A stretch of DNA of 64,000 nt from Sanderia malayensis (taxonomy: Eukaryota; Cnidaria; Scyphozoa; Semaeostomeae; Pelagiidae). The first letter of the stretch is position 1; each line of letters begins with the position of its first letter. The notes beneath the pieces were generated by a model. The model worked only from the letters and a program-made list of their open reading frames with translations. It was not told the DNA's origin and ran no database searches. A program made the translations under genes and the position numbers. Shown here piece by piece: positions 1 to 10,003 of the stretch. The stretch is from the NCBI GenBank assembly GCA_013076295.1, contig RQOL01000374.1, forward strand, positions 2,966,743-3,030,742, given 5' to 3'.

Positions 1-461
1 CAGCGCACGAAGTGCGCCCTATCAGACTATGTTTCTTGATAATAGATAGACAGGCGAGCGCAGCGAGCTAACCTGTTGTACGTGGGGTTGAAAGAGGTAT
101 GAGCGAAGCGAATGCAGCGCACGAAGTGCGCCAACCACAGACGAGCGCTGCGAGCTAACTCATTGTACGTGGGGTTGCAAGGGGCATGAGCGTAAGCGAA
201 CGCAGCGCACGAAGTTCGCCAACCACAGGCGAGCGCAGCGAGCTAACCCATTGTAGGTGGGGTTGAAAGGGGCATGAGCGTAAGCGAATGCAGTGCACGA
301 GTGCACCAACCACAGGCGAGCGCAGCGAGCTAACCCATTGTAAGTGGGGTTGAAAGGGGCATGAGCATAAGCGAATGCAGCGCACGAAGTGCGCCAACCA
401 GATTAAGCCTTTTTTACATGACGGGCTGGGGCGAACGAGCGAAGCGAGTGATGACTCCTAG
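1..461 (+). mobile_element. Helitron 3' end with minisatellite (cut by window edge)
   Basis: The segment is tandem copies of a unit of about 80 bp built from GAGCGCAGCGAGC, ACCCATTGTA, GGGGTTGAAAGG and GCGCACGAAGTGCGC. It closes with a conserved tail (CCAGATTAAGCC, then GGGCTGGGGCGAACGAGCGA) that ends in CTAG at 458-461 and is followed by T. The same tail ends at 26,171, at 45,162 and, inverted, at 36,151. A CTRR end next to T is the Helitron 3' signature. The 5' end lies outside the window. Confidence 0.75.
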
Positions 462-1838
462 TCTATCAAATAAAGTACAAAACCCAAAAATTGGGTATTA
501 CGCACAATTTTGTTAGTGATTAGACGATAAAATATGTTACCTTTCAGGAAACTACATATTGCTAGAGATTACAAACGAAATGCAACTAGCTGATGCAATG
601 GAGAGAAAATACTATGTTTTAAGTTTTGGAGTAAATGGTTATAATGGTTATAAAGTTTGTGATTGTAATGAGCATGGCTATTTACATGTACATGTACATG
701 TGAAATAATGCTGTAGGAATACCGGAGCTTTATCACAATGTGCAATGCGCGCGAAAAAGTGCATATAGCTATATTGAACATAAATTATTGCAGGTCGTCA
801 CGACCGACCTGCAAATAAATATCACGACAAATGCACATAGTAAAGATAAGACCTATATTCATTAATTGCTCCCGGTACTGACATAAACCCATTGATAATC
901 AATGCAGATTATAATCTATAAAAAGCAGACATTACACTATTCAGAAACTTTGGGTACAAGGCCCAGTGTCAATGCAATTGATGGAACCATTTTGCCTATG
1001 ATGCAACTGAAACTAAAAGCCTTAAACTTTTCAGTGTAGGGCTAGATAACAGTTCAGTTTGGATATAAATCCAAAGCGCCCTTGCTAAACAAAAAAAATG
1101 AACAAGAAAATAAACGTTGAATATCTTATTGAATTCCAAGAGCCTGCAATGAAGACCTCAGTAGAGAAACCAATGAATATCGTGCTAAAGCATAGACGTT
1201 CATTGGAAAATTATAATTTGATTCTCCATCTATGGGACACCAAGAAAAAGCCCAACGACCATGGGAATGGTGACCATTTATCACTCACTCAAATGCACTG
1301 TTTTGTGGTATCAGTAGCAAGGTTGTGATGAACAATAAGGAATGCTTTAGTAACGCAATGATTGGAACAAAGCACGTTCGTTACAACTCCGATTTCCCAA
1401 AGGTAACAGGGTATTTGCAAAGAAACACGGTTAGCATAAAGTACCTTTAAGAAAGAAAAGTTGCCAGCAGGTCGCAGGAAAGTTGAGGTACCTGAAAGAG
1501 CGTATGAACGTGTACACAAAAACTCAATGAATATGTTTTTGCCTTTTTTTTACCTATATCCAGTTATGTTTGCTAGAAAGCACTTTGTGCATTGCATTAT
1601 ATAATCACAGTAATTACCCATTGAATGTACTTTGGAATTTTAATCATGAATTTTTTTAAGCAGTGTAGCCAATTGAATGTTTTTTATTCATGCAACGTAC
1701 TAGTTACTTATGAGATATCCTGTGTAATTATCAAATATAATGCGAGAGCGCCACGATAGGAATATGCTACGAAAAAACAACACACAGTGGTCGATTTAAA
1801 ATGGCAAAAGTTGCAAATTCAACAACTCTTAAAGAAAA
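462..1838. other. AT-rich stretch without a recognisable gene
   Basis: I recognise no gene here. There is a 10-bp perfect hairpin at 788-814 (TTGCAGGTCG and its complement around a 7-base loop). A short plus-strand frame at 1,098-1,328 resembles nothing I know. The stretch could include the downstream part of the virus-like cluster whose repeat protein ends at 1,839, but I cannot show this. Confidence 0.4.
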
Positions 1839-2046
1839 CTACCCAAGAAATGATAAATGTGCGACAGGGCAACTGGGACAACTAGGACAGCTAGGATAAC
1901 TAGGATAACTAGGACAGTTAGGACAACTAGGCCAACTAGGATAACTAGGACAGCTAGGACAGTTAGGACAACTAGGACAGCTAGGACAGCTAGGATAACT
2001 AGGACAACCAGGACAGTTAGGATAATTAGGACAGCTAGGATAACTA
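1839..2046 (-). pseudogene. 3' part of x-Cys/Tyr-Pro repeat protein, split by composite transposon
   Basis: Read on the minus strand, a 9-bp minisatellite (1,870-2,045) encodes about 20 tandem tripeptides of the form Ser/Asn/Gly, then Cys or Tyr (once Trp), then Pro, followed by a short tail and a TAG stop at 1,839-1,841. The minus frame has no internal stop, whereas the plus frame hits TAA in every Tyr-type unit, so minus is the coding strand. The frame is phase-compatible with the N-terminal fragment at 10,004-10,062. Across the two, with one TA of the target duplication removed, 267 nt stay open. Its role is unknown. Place in the cluster suggests a virus-like structural or accessory protein; that is inference. 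Confidence 0.6.
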
Positions 2047-2300
2047 CAATCCTGGCCAAAACCTTTGAGACAACTCTCAAATATTCCATCGTTTGCTATT
2101 AAGCAATCCCCCGTTCCCCCTAATCAATGTTGTTTTCAAATATTCCTTGTTTCCTGCATTGCTCATTCAACTCGCATCATAAAAACCAACATTGATTAGG
2201 GGGAACGGGGGGTTTTCAGTCATAGATGGGGTATAGTTCTACAATGTTCTGTTTCTTCATTATGATTCGAACAAGTCTCAAAGAGTTTTGTCCAAGATTG
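2047..2300. repeat. 254-bp terminal inverted-repeat element, copy 1
   Basis: The ends are imperfect inverted repeats of about 25 bp (CAATCCTGGCCAAAAC... against a right end whose complement is CAATCTTGGACAAAAC...). Inside is a perfect 25-bp inverted repeat (2,108-2,132 with 2,187-2,211; CCCCCGTTCCCCC core). It looks like a Tc1-type MITE. A near-identical copy in the same orientation lies at 9,748-10,001, so together they act as long terminal direct repeats around the two coding units. Confidence 0.8.
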
Positions 2301-2494
2301 TCTGCTAGCATTTAAATGCAGCTGTTATCTTATTTATCGAAACAGTTAAAATATAAGCCAAGAAGTTTTGATTTTTTGCTATTACGCCAAAACGAGGCCA
2401 AATATAAAATTTTGAGTTCACTTCCCTTTCGCTGTGACGTTTTATTGGATATGAAATAAAGGTAGCATTCACACACACAAAATCTGGCGGGAAA

Positions 2495-3563
2495 ATGGCA
2501 CGCACACATACAATCTCTCCTGAAACAAGGGCATACATCAAATTCAAAAGGCATTCCGATGTAAAACAATTAATGAAAGAAACATCTGTCTCTCGGGCAC
2601 ACATATATAAGCTATGGAAAGAAGTCACAGGGACCAAAATACCTAGAAAGAAGGGTGCAGGAGGCCGACCACAAAAACTGTCAATACGCGAAAAAAGAAG
2701 AGTTTTGCGTCTCGTAAAGACTTTAAGAAGAGAAGAGCCGAATTGGACAGTGAAAAGAATGATGGCTAGAGCGGACCTAAAGGATGTTTCCCGCCGCACG
2801 GTTAACAGATTTTTAAATAAACAGGGACTAAAGTATCTTCAAGCAAGGAAAAAAGGACTGTTAAGTTTGAAAGATAGGAAAAAGCGAGTCCAGTTCGCAA
2901 AGAAAGTATTAAAGAATCAACCTGAAGACTTTTGGACAAATAAATTGGCGTTTTATTTGGACGGAGTCGGATTCGTGTACAAGAGAAATCCACTTGACCA
3001 AGCATTGGCTCCAAAGGGCAGAGTTTGGCGCACGAAAAGCGAGGGACTTCTATCTGGCTGCACATCTAGAGGAGAAGCATGCGGAACTGGGGGGAAATAC
3101 GTGAAATTGATAGTGGCTATTTCTTACGGTAAAGGGGTGATTTGTGCCGAAAGATACGAAAAATGGATGGAAAATTTTTCTCGGAATTTTTAAAAGCCAA
3201 CTTCAACACAATGGTAAAGGCTGCTGGAAAAGATTCCAGAACATGGGTTCAAGACGGAGATCCCTCACAAAACAGTCATCTTGCGAAAGAAGCAATGCAT
3301 CAAGTACGCTCAGATCTGTTTCAAATACCCCAAGAAGCCCAGATATCAATCCCATAGAAAACTTCTTCAGCTTGGTAAAGCGAGCTTTAAATGAAGATGC
3401 AATCGATAAGAAAATAAAGCACGAGACGATGGACGAGTTTGAAAGCAGAATAAAACGAATAATGGGACAAATAAACATAGATACTATCAACAAGATCATT
3501 GCATCAATGAATGAAAGAATGAAACTTATTATCGCCTGTAAAGGTGAACGACTGAAATACTAA
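2495..3563 (+). pseudogene. Tc1-like transposase, copy 1 (two frameshifts)
   Basis: This encodes a DDE transposase of the Tc1/mariner superfamily, which cuts and pastes DNA at TA. The N-terminal 120 residues carry two helix-turn-helix-like segments (SVSRAHIYKLWKEV; VSRRTVNRFLNKQG). The catalytic region shows D156 in FYLDGVGF, D254 in WVQDGDPSQNS and the terminal motif SPDINPIENFF. The frame is broken twice. An A is missing near 3,160 relative to copy 2, and a -1 step is needed at the CCCC run near 3,335 to reach SPDINPIE. Length with the shifts is about 355 residues, normal for Tc1. The gene converges on Rep. Confidence 0.85.
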
Positions 3564-3872
3564 AACATTTAACTTGAACTGGCAACTATAGAGTAATAAT
3601 AAAAACATTGTAATAATTGGAATAATAACAATAGATGTAAAATAATGAAGTAGATATTTGTATTGGTTTTCTTACTTCATATGCGCGTAATGTTTATTAA
3701 ACTTATGCATTCGCAGATGAAAGTATTTTCTTCTAATTTTATCTCAATCTTTTTAAAATAGATGTGTATTTTCCTGGTGAATTTGATATCTTCATAAACA
3801 TAACAAAAACATTAATTAAATCATGGCAATGAATACGATATAAAAACAATTAAACATTTGCAATATTATGTG

Positions 3873-4108
3873 AACGAGATACCAACGAGTTACCAACGAG
3901 TTACCATAACGAGTTACCATATTTTTCGAAGCTTCAGTATGGGATGTAACGAGTTACAACGAGTTACCAACAATTATTTAAATAATATACTATATATTTT
4001 ATAAAAAGAAATGGTAACTCGTCAGTTGTCCTACAAGCTTGCATTAAAAAATGGTAACTCGTTGTGGTATCTCGTTGGTAACTCGTTGGTATCTCGTTGG
4101 TAACCCGT
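3873..4108. promoter_or_regulatory. Iteron palindrome, candidate replication origin, copy 1
   Basis: On the left arm (3,873-3,970), ACGAGTTACC and ACGAGATACC repeat head to tail about six times. On the right arm (4,011-4,108) the complement, GGTAACTCGT and GGTATCTCGT, repeats about six times. An AT-rich centre with TATA-like runs separates them. The cluster sits exactly between the 3' ends of the transposase and Rep genes. Direct iterons plus a large hairpin are what HUH Rep proteins commonly bind and nick. The origin role is inference. Alternatives are transposase-binding subterminal repeats or a bidirectional terminator. Confidence 0.6.
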
Positions 4109-4130
4109 CCATATGATTTTAAAAGTAAAA

Positions 4131-5582
4131 TTAAGCATCGCGTCCGCTCATAACTAGTTCTGCAAAGCAACGAGGGCAGCTAGGAACAGACTTTTGATCC
4201 TGCTCCGCAATTTGATAGCTAAACTCAAAGGTTTTCCACCGAACTGATATCATCTCGTTTTCTCTTTCATCAGTTGTGTTGTATTTGCCTTTAAATTTTA
4301 TGGCCTCCTTTCCAGTTGCGAAGATAGGCGTATCTTTGTCGAAAAGTATGTCTTTTGCATACGTGGTCTTTGGAGCTGCAAGATGCAGTGTTTGACCTTC
4401 AAGTAGTAAGAGCATATCTTTCCAAGCCATTATCTCATTAGAATAACGAAAATCGTTTAAAAAAATGATTTCTTTGGTCTCGGCACCCAACCATGCATAC
4501 GTAGAATTTGCAGGATTCGTGAATGTTTCAAACAACTTGTTCAGTGGATCAAGTAGAAATGTTTTTCCACAATTTGCAGGGCCAGTTATCATGACATTTC
4601 TGTACTTTCCACGACCCTTAAACAAAAACTCCCTCACTGCGTCGGCAAAAACAAAAATGTTTATTCCATTGTTTTTAAAACTTCTTTGGCACAAACCAGC
4701 CACTGTCCTCGCACTCGTTGACGCATTCACCGGTCACAGCAGACTCTATCCTTTCCATTCTGGTAACTTTTCCCCTTTCAATTTTTCCAGCAGAATCATT
4801 CATTTTCCACGCCTGCAAAATCAGTTCATTCACTCCTTTGTTGCCTTTGCCAAACACAAAATTTGCGAGATCAGTTTTTCCTTCCAATTTTTGCTCATTA
4901 GCCAAGGCATACAGTCCCATTTCGTCTGTGATGGTTTTGGTTATGATGACATCAGCAACGTCCAAATTCGACAATCTGCGTGCTTTTGGTGGTCTTGAAG
5001 GTCCTGGCTGGTGATCTATGCCATCTACTGGTTCCATGCGATTCGCAGATCTTTCTCTTTTCTTGCACATGAGTTTTTTGGACGATTTTGAAGTCCTCGG
5101 TGATGTGGCTGAGGTTAAGTCAGGGTGTCCGTCGCTGTGCAATGCCTCTTTGTCTTCTTTAGTCACATACTTATATGCACTGAAGTAATTATGATACAAT
5201 TGCCTTCAGAAAAATGAACAATAATGTTATGTTTTGCTTGCAAGTGTGTCTTTGCTTTCAGCCATCGGTTTGACTCTGAAAACTTTATCGCCATGTGATA
5301 ATGAAAGCCAGACTTTTCATGTGTTTCCTTGCTGCATGCCCAGTGAAGTAGTTTGGCTTTTGATTTCCCACGTGAAAATGCCTCAACCACAGCATCAGCG
5401 AATCCTTGTCGCGTTGGGAATTTCCTCTCGTCTGCTTGGCTATAGGTTATCAAATAACACCTCCTCAGTTCTCTTTGCTTCAGCTCGATTCGTTCGGGAC
5501 TCTCGCTCTCAAGTTTACTCAACGACATTATTAAATTTTTAAATTTTATTGTCGAAACGTTTACATGCACAGAAAATTTCAA
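4131..5582 (-). pseudogene. Virus-like Rep (HUH + SF3 helicase), copy 1, frameshifted
   Basis: This is the same protein as the intact copy at 7,851-9,305. It is broken by three single-base losses relative to that copy: in the T run near 4,675, in a C run near 4,705 (CTGTCCTCG against CTGTCCCTCG) and in AATTTGCC near 5,202. All catalytic regions are still recognisable in the three frame pieces: HYH in the N-terminal piece, GPANCGKT and FLNDF in the C-terminal piece. The losses could be real mutations or homopolymer errors. Confidence 0.8.
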
Positions 5583-6214
5583 TAAAATTCATTATGCAAC
5601 AAACGCGTGTTTTAAACCTTTTTACCCCCTCCCCGTATATGACATGGGTGGCCTACACTCGATGGCCGCGGCAAACAGTTCATATTTTGAAGTAATATCT
5701 CCATGGGACCTGTAGAGAAATAACTTATTTTCATTTAAAAACTATTTATGCCTAACTTCCGCAATAGCGCGATGTTACAAACACACAATAAAAGCTTTAC
5801 TAACTGCCACCGTGTGAGAACTCTCCTTCGCAGAGGCTCTATTTCCAAGTTGTTCATTTCACTTATGCCTCTGCCAAGGAAAATATTCTCATAATTTTTT
5901 TCGCAAATTATACCGATATAATAGTCATTTTTAACTAAAATTCATCTCTTCAACGTATAAATATAAAATGTATTGCGTATACTAGTAATAGGTAACCATC
6001 TGCAATTTCAAGATCAAAGATCTGCTAGCATTTAAATGCAGCTGTTATCTTATTTATCGAAACAGTTAAAATATAAGCCAAGAAGTTTTGATTTTTTGCT
6101 ATTACGCCAAAACGAGGCTAAATATAAAATTTTGAGTTCACTTCCCTTTCGCTGTGACGTTTTATTGGATATGAAATAAAGGTAGCATTCACACACACAA
6201 AATCTGGCGGGAAA

Positions 6215-7275
6215 ATGGCACGCACACATACAATCTCTCCTGAAACAAGGGCATACATCAAATTCAAAAGGCATTCCGATGTAAAACAATTAATGAAAGA
6301 AACATCTGTCTCTCGGGCACACATATATAAGCTATGGAAAGAAGTCACAGGGACCAAAATACCTAGAAAGAAGGGTGCAGGAGGCCGACCACAAAAACTG
6401 TCAATACGCGAAAAAAGAAGAATTTTGCGTCTCGTAAAGACTTTAAGAAGAGAAGAGCCGAATTGGACAGTGAAAAGAATGATGGCTAGAGCGGACCTAA
6501 AGGATGTTTCCCGCCGCACGGTTAACAGATTTTTAAATAAACAGGGACTAAAGTATCTTCAAGCAAGGAAAAAAGGACTGTTAAGTTTGAAAGATAGGAA
6601 AAAGCGAGTCCAGTTCGCAAAGAAAGTATTAAAGAATCAACCTGAAGACTTTTGGACAAATAAATTGGCGTTTTATTTGGACGGAGTCGGATTCGTGTAC
6701 AAGAGAAATCCACTTGACCAAGCATTGGCTCCAAAGGGCAGAGTTTGGCGCACGAAAAGCGAGGGACTTCTATCTGGCTGCACATCTAGAGGAGAAGCAT
6801 GCGGAACTGGGGGGAAATACGTGAAATTGATAGTGGCTATTTCTTACGGTAAAGGGGTGATTTGTGCCGAAAGATACGAAAAAATGGATGGAAAATTTTT
6901 CTCGGAATTTTTAAAAGCCAACTTCAACACAATGGTAAAGGCTGCTGGAAAAGATTCCAGAACATGGGTTCAAGACGGAGATCCCTCACAAAACAGTCAT
7001 CTTGCGAAAGAAGCAATGCATCAAGTACGCTCAGATCTGTTTCAAATACCCCAAGAAGCCCAGATATCAATCCCATAGAAAACTTCTTCAGCTTGGTAAA
7101 GCGAGCTTTAAATGAAGATGCAATCGATAAGAAAATAAAGCACGAGACGATGGACGAGTTTGAAAGCAGAATAAAACGAATAATGGGACAAATAAACATA
7201 GATACTATCAACAAGATCATTGCATCAATGAATGAAAGAATGAAACTTATTATCGCCTGTAAGGTGAACGACTGA
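6215..7275 (+). pseudogene. Tc1-like transposase, copy 2 (one shared frameshift)
   Basis: The frame is continuous for 287 residues to the stop at 7,078. It contains the DNA-binding N-terminus, D156 and D254. The third acidic residue is only reached in the -1 frame, where SPDINPIENFF and the C-terminal helix-rich tail follow to 7,275. With a -1 step on CCCC near 7,056, exactly 34 residues separate D254 from the Glu of NPIE, the DD34E spacing of Tc1. The same break is present in copy 1, so it predates the duplication or is a functional slip site. The C-terminal tail also differs between copies by one A (KGERLKY against KVND). Confidence 0.85.
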
Positions 7276-7592
7276 AATACTAAAACATTTAACTTGAACT
7301 GGCAACTATAGAGTAATAATAAAAACATTGTAATAATTGGAATAATAACAATAGATGTAAAATAATGAAGTAGATATTTGTATTGGTTTTCTTACTTCAT
7401 ATGCGCGTAATGTTTATTAAACTTATGCATTCGCAGATGAAAGTATTTTCTTCTAATTTTATCTCAATCTTTTTAAAATAGATGTGTATTTTCCTGGTGA
7501 ATTTGATATCTTCATAAACATAACAAAAACATTAATTAAATCATGGCAATGAATACGATATAAAAACAATTAAACATTTGCAATATTATGTG

Positions 7593-7828
7593 AACGAGAT
7601 ACCAACGAGTTACCAACGAGTTACCATAACGAGTTACCATATTTTTCGAAGCTTCAGTATGGGATGTAACGAGTTACAACGAGTTACCAACAATTATTTA
7701 AATAATATACTATATATTTTATAAAAAGAAATGGTAACTCGTCAGTTGTCCTACAAGCTTGCATTAAAAAATGGTAACTCGTTGTGGTATCTCGTTGGTA
7801 ACTCGTTGGTATCTCGTTGGTAACCCGT
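7593..7828. promoter_or_regulatory. Iteron palindrome, candidate replication origin, copy 2
   Basis: This is identical in layout to 3,873-4,108. Inverted clusters of ACGAGTTACC / GGTAACTCGT iterons flank an AT-rich centre, between the converging transposase and Rep genes of unit 2. Confidence 0.6.
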
Positions 7829-7850
7829 CCATATGATTTTAAAAGTAAAA

Positions 7851-9305
7851 TTAAGCATCGCGTCCGCTCATAACTAGTTCTGCAAAGCAACGAGGGCAGC
7901 TAGGAACAGACTTTTGATCCTGCTCCGCAATTTGATAGCTAAACTCAAAGGTTTTCCACCGAACTGATATCATCTCGTTTTCTCTTTCATCAGTTGTGTT
8001 GTATTTGCCTTTAAATTTTATGGCCTCCTTTCCAGTTGCGAAGATAGGCGTATCTTTGTCGAAAAGTATGTCTTTTGCATACGTGGTCTTTGGAGCTGCA
8101 AGATGCAGTGTTTGACCTTCAAGTAGTAAGAGCATATCTTTCCAAGCCATTATCTCATTAGAATAACGAAAATCGTTTAAAAAAATGATTTCTTTGGTCT
8201 CGGCACCCAACCATGCATACGTAGAATTTGCAGGATTCGTGAATGTTTCAAACAACTTGTTCAGTGGATCAAGTAGAAATGTTTTTCCACAATTTGCAGG
8301 GCCAGTTATCATGACATTTCTGTACTTTCCACGACCCTTAAACAAAAGCTCCCTCACAGCGTCGGCAAAAACAAAAATGTTTATTCCATTGTTTTTTAAA
8401 ACTTCTTTGGCACAAACCAGCCACTGTCCCTCGCACTCGTCAACGCATTCACCGGTCACAGCAGACTCTATCCTTTCCATTCTGGTAACTTTTCCCCTTT
8501 CAATTTTTCCAGCAGAATCATTCATTTTCCACGCCTGCAAAATCAGTTCATTCACTCCTTTGTTGCCTTTGCCAAACACAAAATTTGCGAGATCAGTTTT
8601 TCCTTCCAATTTTTGCTCATTAGCCAAGGCATACAGTCCCATTTCGTCTGTGATGGTTTTGGTTATGATGACATCAGCAACGTCCAAATTCGACAATCTG
8701 CGTGCTTTTGGTGGTCTTGAAGGTCCTGGCTGGTGATCTATGCCATCTACTGGTTCCATGCGATTCGCAGATCTTTCTCTTTTCTTGCACATGAGTTTTT
8801 TGGACGATTTTGAAGTCCTCGGTGATGTGGCTGAGGTTAAGTCAGGGTGTCCGTCGCTGTGCAATGCCTCTTTGTCTTCTTTAGTCACATACTTATATGC
8901 ACTGAAGTAATTATGATACAATTTGCCTTCAGAAAAATGAACAATAATGTTATGTTTTGCTTGCAAGTGTGTCTTTGCTTTCAGCCATCGGTTTGACTCT
9001 GAAAAATTTATCGCCATGTGATAATGAAAGCCAGACTTTTCATGTGTTTCCTTGCTGCATGCCCAGTGAAGTAGTTTGGCTTTTGATTTCCCACGTGAAA
9101 ATGCCTCAACCACAGCATCAGCGAATCCTTGTCGCGTTGGGAATTTCCTCTCGTCTGCTTGGCTATAGGTTATCAAATAACACCTCCTCAGTTCTCTTTG
9201 CTTCAGCTCGATTCGTTCGGGACTCTCGCTCTCAAGTTTACTCAACGACATTATTAAATTTTTAAATTTTATTGTCGAAACGTTTACATGCACAGAAAAT
9301 TTCAA
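7851..9305 (-). CDS. Virus-like Rep protein: HUH endonuclease plus SF3 helicase
   Basis: This intact 484-residue frame resembles the replication initiators of small ssDNA viruses (CRESS/parvovirus-type). Such proteins nick an origin through an HUH endonuclease and unwind DNA with a superfamily 3 helicase. Visible motifs are motif I in CYLITYSQ (42-49), HUH as H94-Y95-H96, YxxK as Y139-V-T-K142, Walker A GPANCGKT (335-342), a Walker B-like FLND (375-378), and TPIFATGK (419-426) where the sensor Asn is normally found. A CPRCFA Cys pair lies near the C-terminus. Met19 (9,251; MSLSKLE) is a likelier start than Met1, because the first residues lie in AT-rich leader-like sequence. It shares its unit with a transposase, not a capsid gene. 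I am sure of the domains and unsure of the viral clade. Confidence 0.88.
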   Translation of the reverse strand: MKFSVHVNVSTIKFKNLIMSLSKLESESPERIELKQRELRRCYLITYSQADERKFPTRQGFADAVVEAFSRGKSKAKLLHWACSKETHEKSGFHYHMAINFSESNRWLKAKTHLQAKHNIIVHFSEGKLYHNYFSAYKYVTKEDKEALHSDGHPDLTSATSPRTSKSSKKLMCKKRERSANRMEPVDGIDHQPGPSRPPKARRLSNLDVADVIITKTITDEMGLYALANEQKLEGKTDLANFVFGKGNKGVNELILQAWKMNDSAGKIERGKVTRMERIESAVTGECVDECEGQWLVCAKEVLKNNGINIFVFADAVRELLFKGRGKYRNVMITGPANCGKTFLLDPLNKLFETFTNPANSTYAWLGAETKEIIFLNDFRYSNEIMAWKDMLLLLEGQTLHLAAPKTTYAKDILFDKDTPIFATGKEAIKFKGKYNTTDERENEMISVRWKTFEFSYQIAEQDQKSVPSCPRCFAELVMSGRDA

Positions 9306-9747
9306 TAAAATTCATTATGCAACAAACGCGTGTTTTAAACCTTTTTACCCCCCCCCCCCCCGTATATGACATGGGTGGCCTACACTCGATGGCCGCGGCA
9401 AACAATTCATATTTTGAAGTAATATCTCCATGGGACCTATAGAGAAATAACTTATTTTCATTTAAAAACTATTTATGCCTAACTTCCGCAATAGCGCGAT
9501 GTTACAAACACACAATAAAAGCTTTACTAACTGCCACCGTGTGAGAACTCTCCTTCGCAGAGGCTCTATTTCCAAGTTGTTCATTTCACTTATGCCTCTG
9601 CCAAGGAAAATATTCTCATAATTTTTTTCGCAAATTATACCGATATAATAGTCATTTTTAACTAAAATTCATCTCTTCAACGTATAAATATAAAATGTAT
9701 TGCGTATACTAGTAATAGGTAACCATCTGCAATTTCAAGATCAAAGA

Positions 9748-10001
9748 CAATCCTGGCCAAAACCTTTGAGACAACTCTCAAATATTCCATCGTTTGCTAT
9801 TAAGCAATCCCCCGTTCCCCCTAATCAATGTTGTTTCCAAATATTCCTTGTTTCCTGCATTGCTCATTCAACTCGCATCATAAAAACCAACATTGATTAG
9901 GGGGAACGGGGGGTTTTCAGTCATAGATGGGGTATAGTTCTACAATGTTCTGTTTCTTCATTATGATTCGAACAAGTCTCAAAGAGTTTTGTCCAAGATT
10001 G
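9748..10001. repeat. 254-bp terminal inverted-repeat element, copy 2
   Basis: This is nearly identical to 2,047-2,300 and in the same orientation. Its right end (AAGATTG) is followed by TA, completing the target duplication of the composite element. Confidence 0.8.
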
Positions 10002-10003
10002 TA

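Larger units (their letters stand above)
2301..6020. repeat. Tc1/Rep coding unit, copy 1 (3,720 bp)
   Basis: This is the first of two head-to-tail units. It begins TCTGCTAGCATTTAAATGCAG and ends ATTTCAAGATCAAAGA. The complement of the right end weakly matches the left end (both contain TGCAG about 20 bp in), which hints at degenerate inverted ends. Contents are a plus-strand transposase, an iteron palindrome, a minus-strand Rep and about 430 bp of AT-rich non-coding DNA (5,583-6,020). Confidence 0.85.
6021..9747. repeat. Tc1/Rep coding unit, copy 2 (3,727 bp)
   Basis: This is the second, nearly identical unit, directly abutting copy 1. The differences I see are a few substitutions and mostly single-base homopolymer indels. 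Near 9,350 an uninterrupted C run of more than 10 replaces CCCCCTCCCC of copy 1. Non-coding DNA at 9,306-9,747 matches 5,583-6,020. The high identity means the duplication is recent. Confidence 0.85.
2045..10003. mobile_element. Composite Tc1/Rep element with TA target duplication
   Basis: The order is 254-bp repeat, unit 1, unit 2, 254-bp repeat. Outer ends read TA-CAATCC... and ...AAGATTG-TA, so the whole block is bounded by the TA duplication expected of Tc1/mariner integration. Internal boundaries show no TA: repeat 1 ends GATTG next to TCTGCTAGC, and unit 2 ends TCAAAGA next to CAATCC. This marks 2,047-10,001 as one integrated object. The two units join without a spacer at 6,020/6,021. 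The insertion lies inside the reading frame of the Cys-Pro repeat protein. Confidence 0.8.

Noticed and set aside
155..397. Open frame on the minus strand through the first minisatellite
   Set aside because: It is a translation of the Helitron repeat; equivalent frames occur in every array and change with the unit number.
1857..2102. Plus-strand frame rich in Thr-Arg-Thr in the 9-bp minisatellite
   Set aside because: The minus-strand x-Cys/Tyr-Pro reading continues in phase beyond the transposon and ends in a natural stop; the plus reading has no such support.
2305..2799. Minus-strand frame opposite the transposase N-terminus (also 6,118-6,519)
   Set aside because: It is antisense to a well-supported Tc1 coding region and carries no motif.
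2047..10001. LTR retrotransposon, because of the 254-bp terminal direct repeats
   Set aside because: There is no reverse transcriptase, primer-binding site or polypurine tract. The repeats are inverted-repeat elements with CAATC ends and a 2-bp TA duplication.
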